64,000 bases of DNA from Drosophila persimilis. Its lineage: Eukaryota > Arthropoda > Insecta > Diptera > Drosophilidae. Location of the stretch: NCBI RefSeq assembly GCF_003286085.1, contig NW_020825313.1, positions 2,728,001 through 2,792,000 of the forward strand, given 5' to 3'. This document shows positions 63,641 to 64,000 of this stretch, piece by piece (within the stretch, counting starts at the first letter, position 1; each line of letters begins with the position of its first letter). The notes under the pieces are model-generated. The model did not search any database. It was not told where the DNA came from and was given only the letters and a program-made list of their open reading frames with translations. A program made the translations under genes and the position numbers.

Positions 63641-64000
63641 AGGAGAAAAAAAAAATTTTTTTTTTCTTTATTTTATGGTTGCTATGTTCGTAATAGGTTT
63701 TTAAAAAGATTTAATAAAAAAAAAAATGTAACAAATTTAATTCAATAACATGTTTTTTTTTATAAAAACTCGGATATATATACATAATTCATAATATAAC
63801 AAGATTAATTTCTATGTGTGGTTTTTCTTTTTATTCTTATTTTAAATAATCAGTAATTTTTGATTGTTTAGCAGTAGTTTGTGACATATAAAAACAATCG
63901 CGCACAGAATTATTTAACGTGATATGCTGTGCGTTGAGCACTCGTCATTAAAATTTGAATGGAATCTATTCAATATTTCAGATCGTTCGTTCTCTTTCGT

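Overview
The window is repeat-rich insect DNA from a drosophilid, most likely pericentromeric heterochromatin or a transposon island. The evidence is the combination of repeats: DINE-1/INE-1 Helentron copies, a roo-like Pao/BEL element, a 412/mdg1-lineage element, a Ulysses-like element with 2.4-kb LTRs, LOA-type LINEs with RNase H, several Tc1-like elements and a Transib remnant. The species cannot be resolved from sequence alone. A Ulysses-like element would fit the subgenus Drosophila, but that is weak evidence. I see no intact host gene, no tRNA or rRNA gene and no CRISPR array. Nearly every coding region is a broken transposon gene.

Layout. 1-6830: minus-strand Ulysses-like LTR element, with the 3' LTR cut by the window edge, an integrase remnant, an unusual tandem array of tRNA-Lys primer-binding sites and a complete 5' LTR. 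6831-8900: remnants of a Polinton/Maverick (adintovirus-like) unit, namely a packaging ATPase split by a LINE fragment, then a small core-like protein and the start of the next gene. 8900-11965: 5'-deleted LOA-type LINE on the minus strand. 12-15.8 kb: AT-rich DNA, a fold-back repeat with Transib-like termini and a head-to-head DINE-1 pair. 16.0-20.3 kb: three or four degenerate Tc1-like elements. 20274-25256: 412-lineage element (minus) bounded by a 4-bp CAAC duplication and split by a DINE-1. 25.8-27 kb: Tc1 remnant. 27.9-35.0 kb: one DINE-1 split by a Transib transposase remnant and a long LOA-type LINE. 35-41 kb: DINE-1 and Tc1 pieces, plus 38.95-41.4 kb of DNA that matches no family I recognise but has exon-like frames. 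41.4-45.35 kb: plus-strand BEL element with its 3' LTR. 45.35-56.1 kb: two tandem minus-strand roo-like elements sharing a central LTR, each with the same DINE-1 in gag. 56.1-58 kb: unassigned coding-like DNA. 58.1-60.1 kb: a second BEL copy, inverted. 60.1-64 kb: possible host-gene exons, a mariner fragment, a deleted LOA copy, and Tc1- and pogo-like termini.

The elements do not form one pathway. They are nested and can be ordered in time: DINE-1 into the 412 integrase and into roo gag, Transib then LOA into DINE-1, BEL into roo, a LINE into the Polinton ATPase. The most informative parts are the Polinton fossil, a 1,412-bp block that looks identical between otherwise diverged roo copies, the PBS/micro-LTR array, the RAG1-related Transib remnant, and the few exon-like stretches not explained by known repeats.
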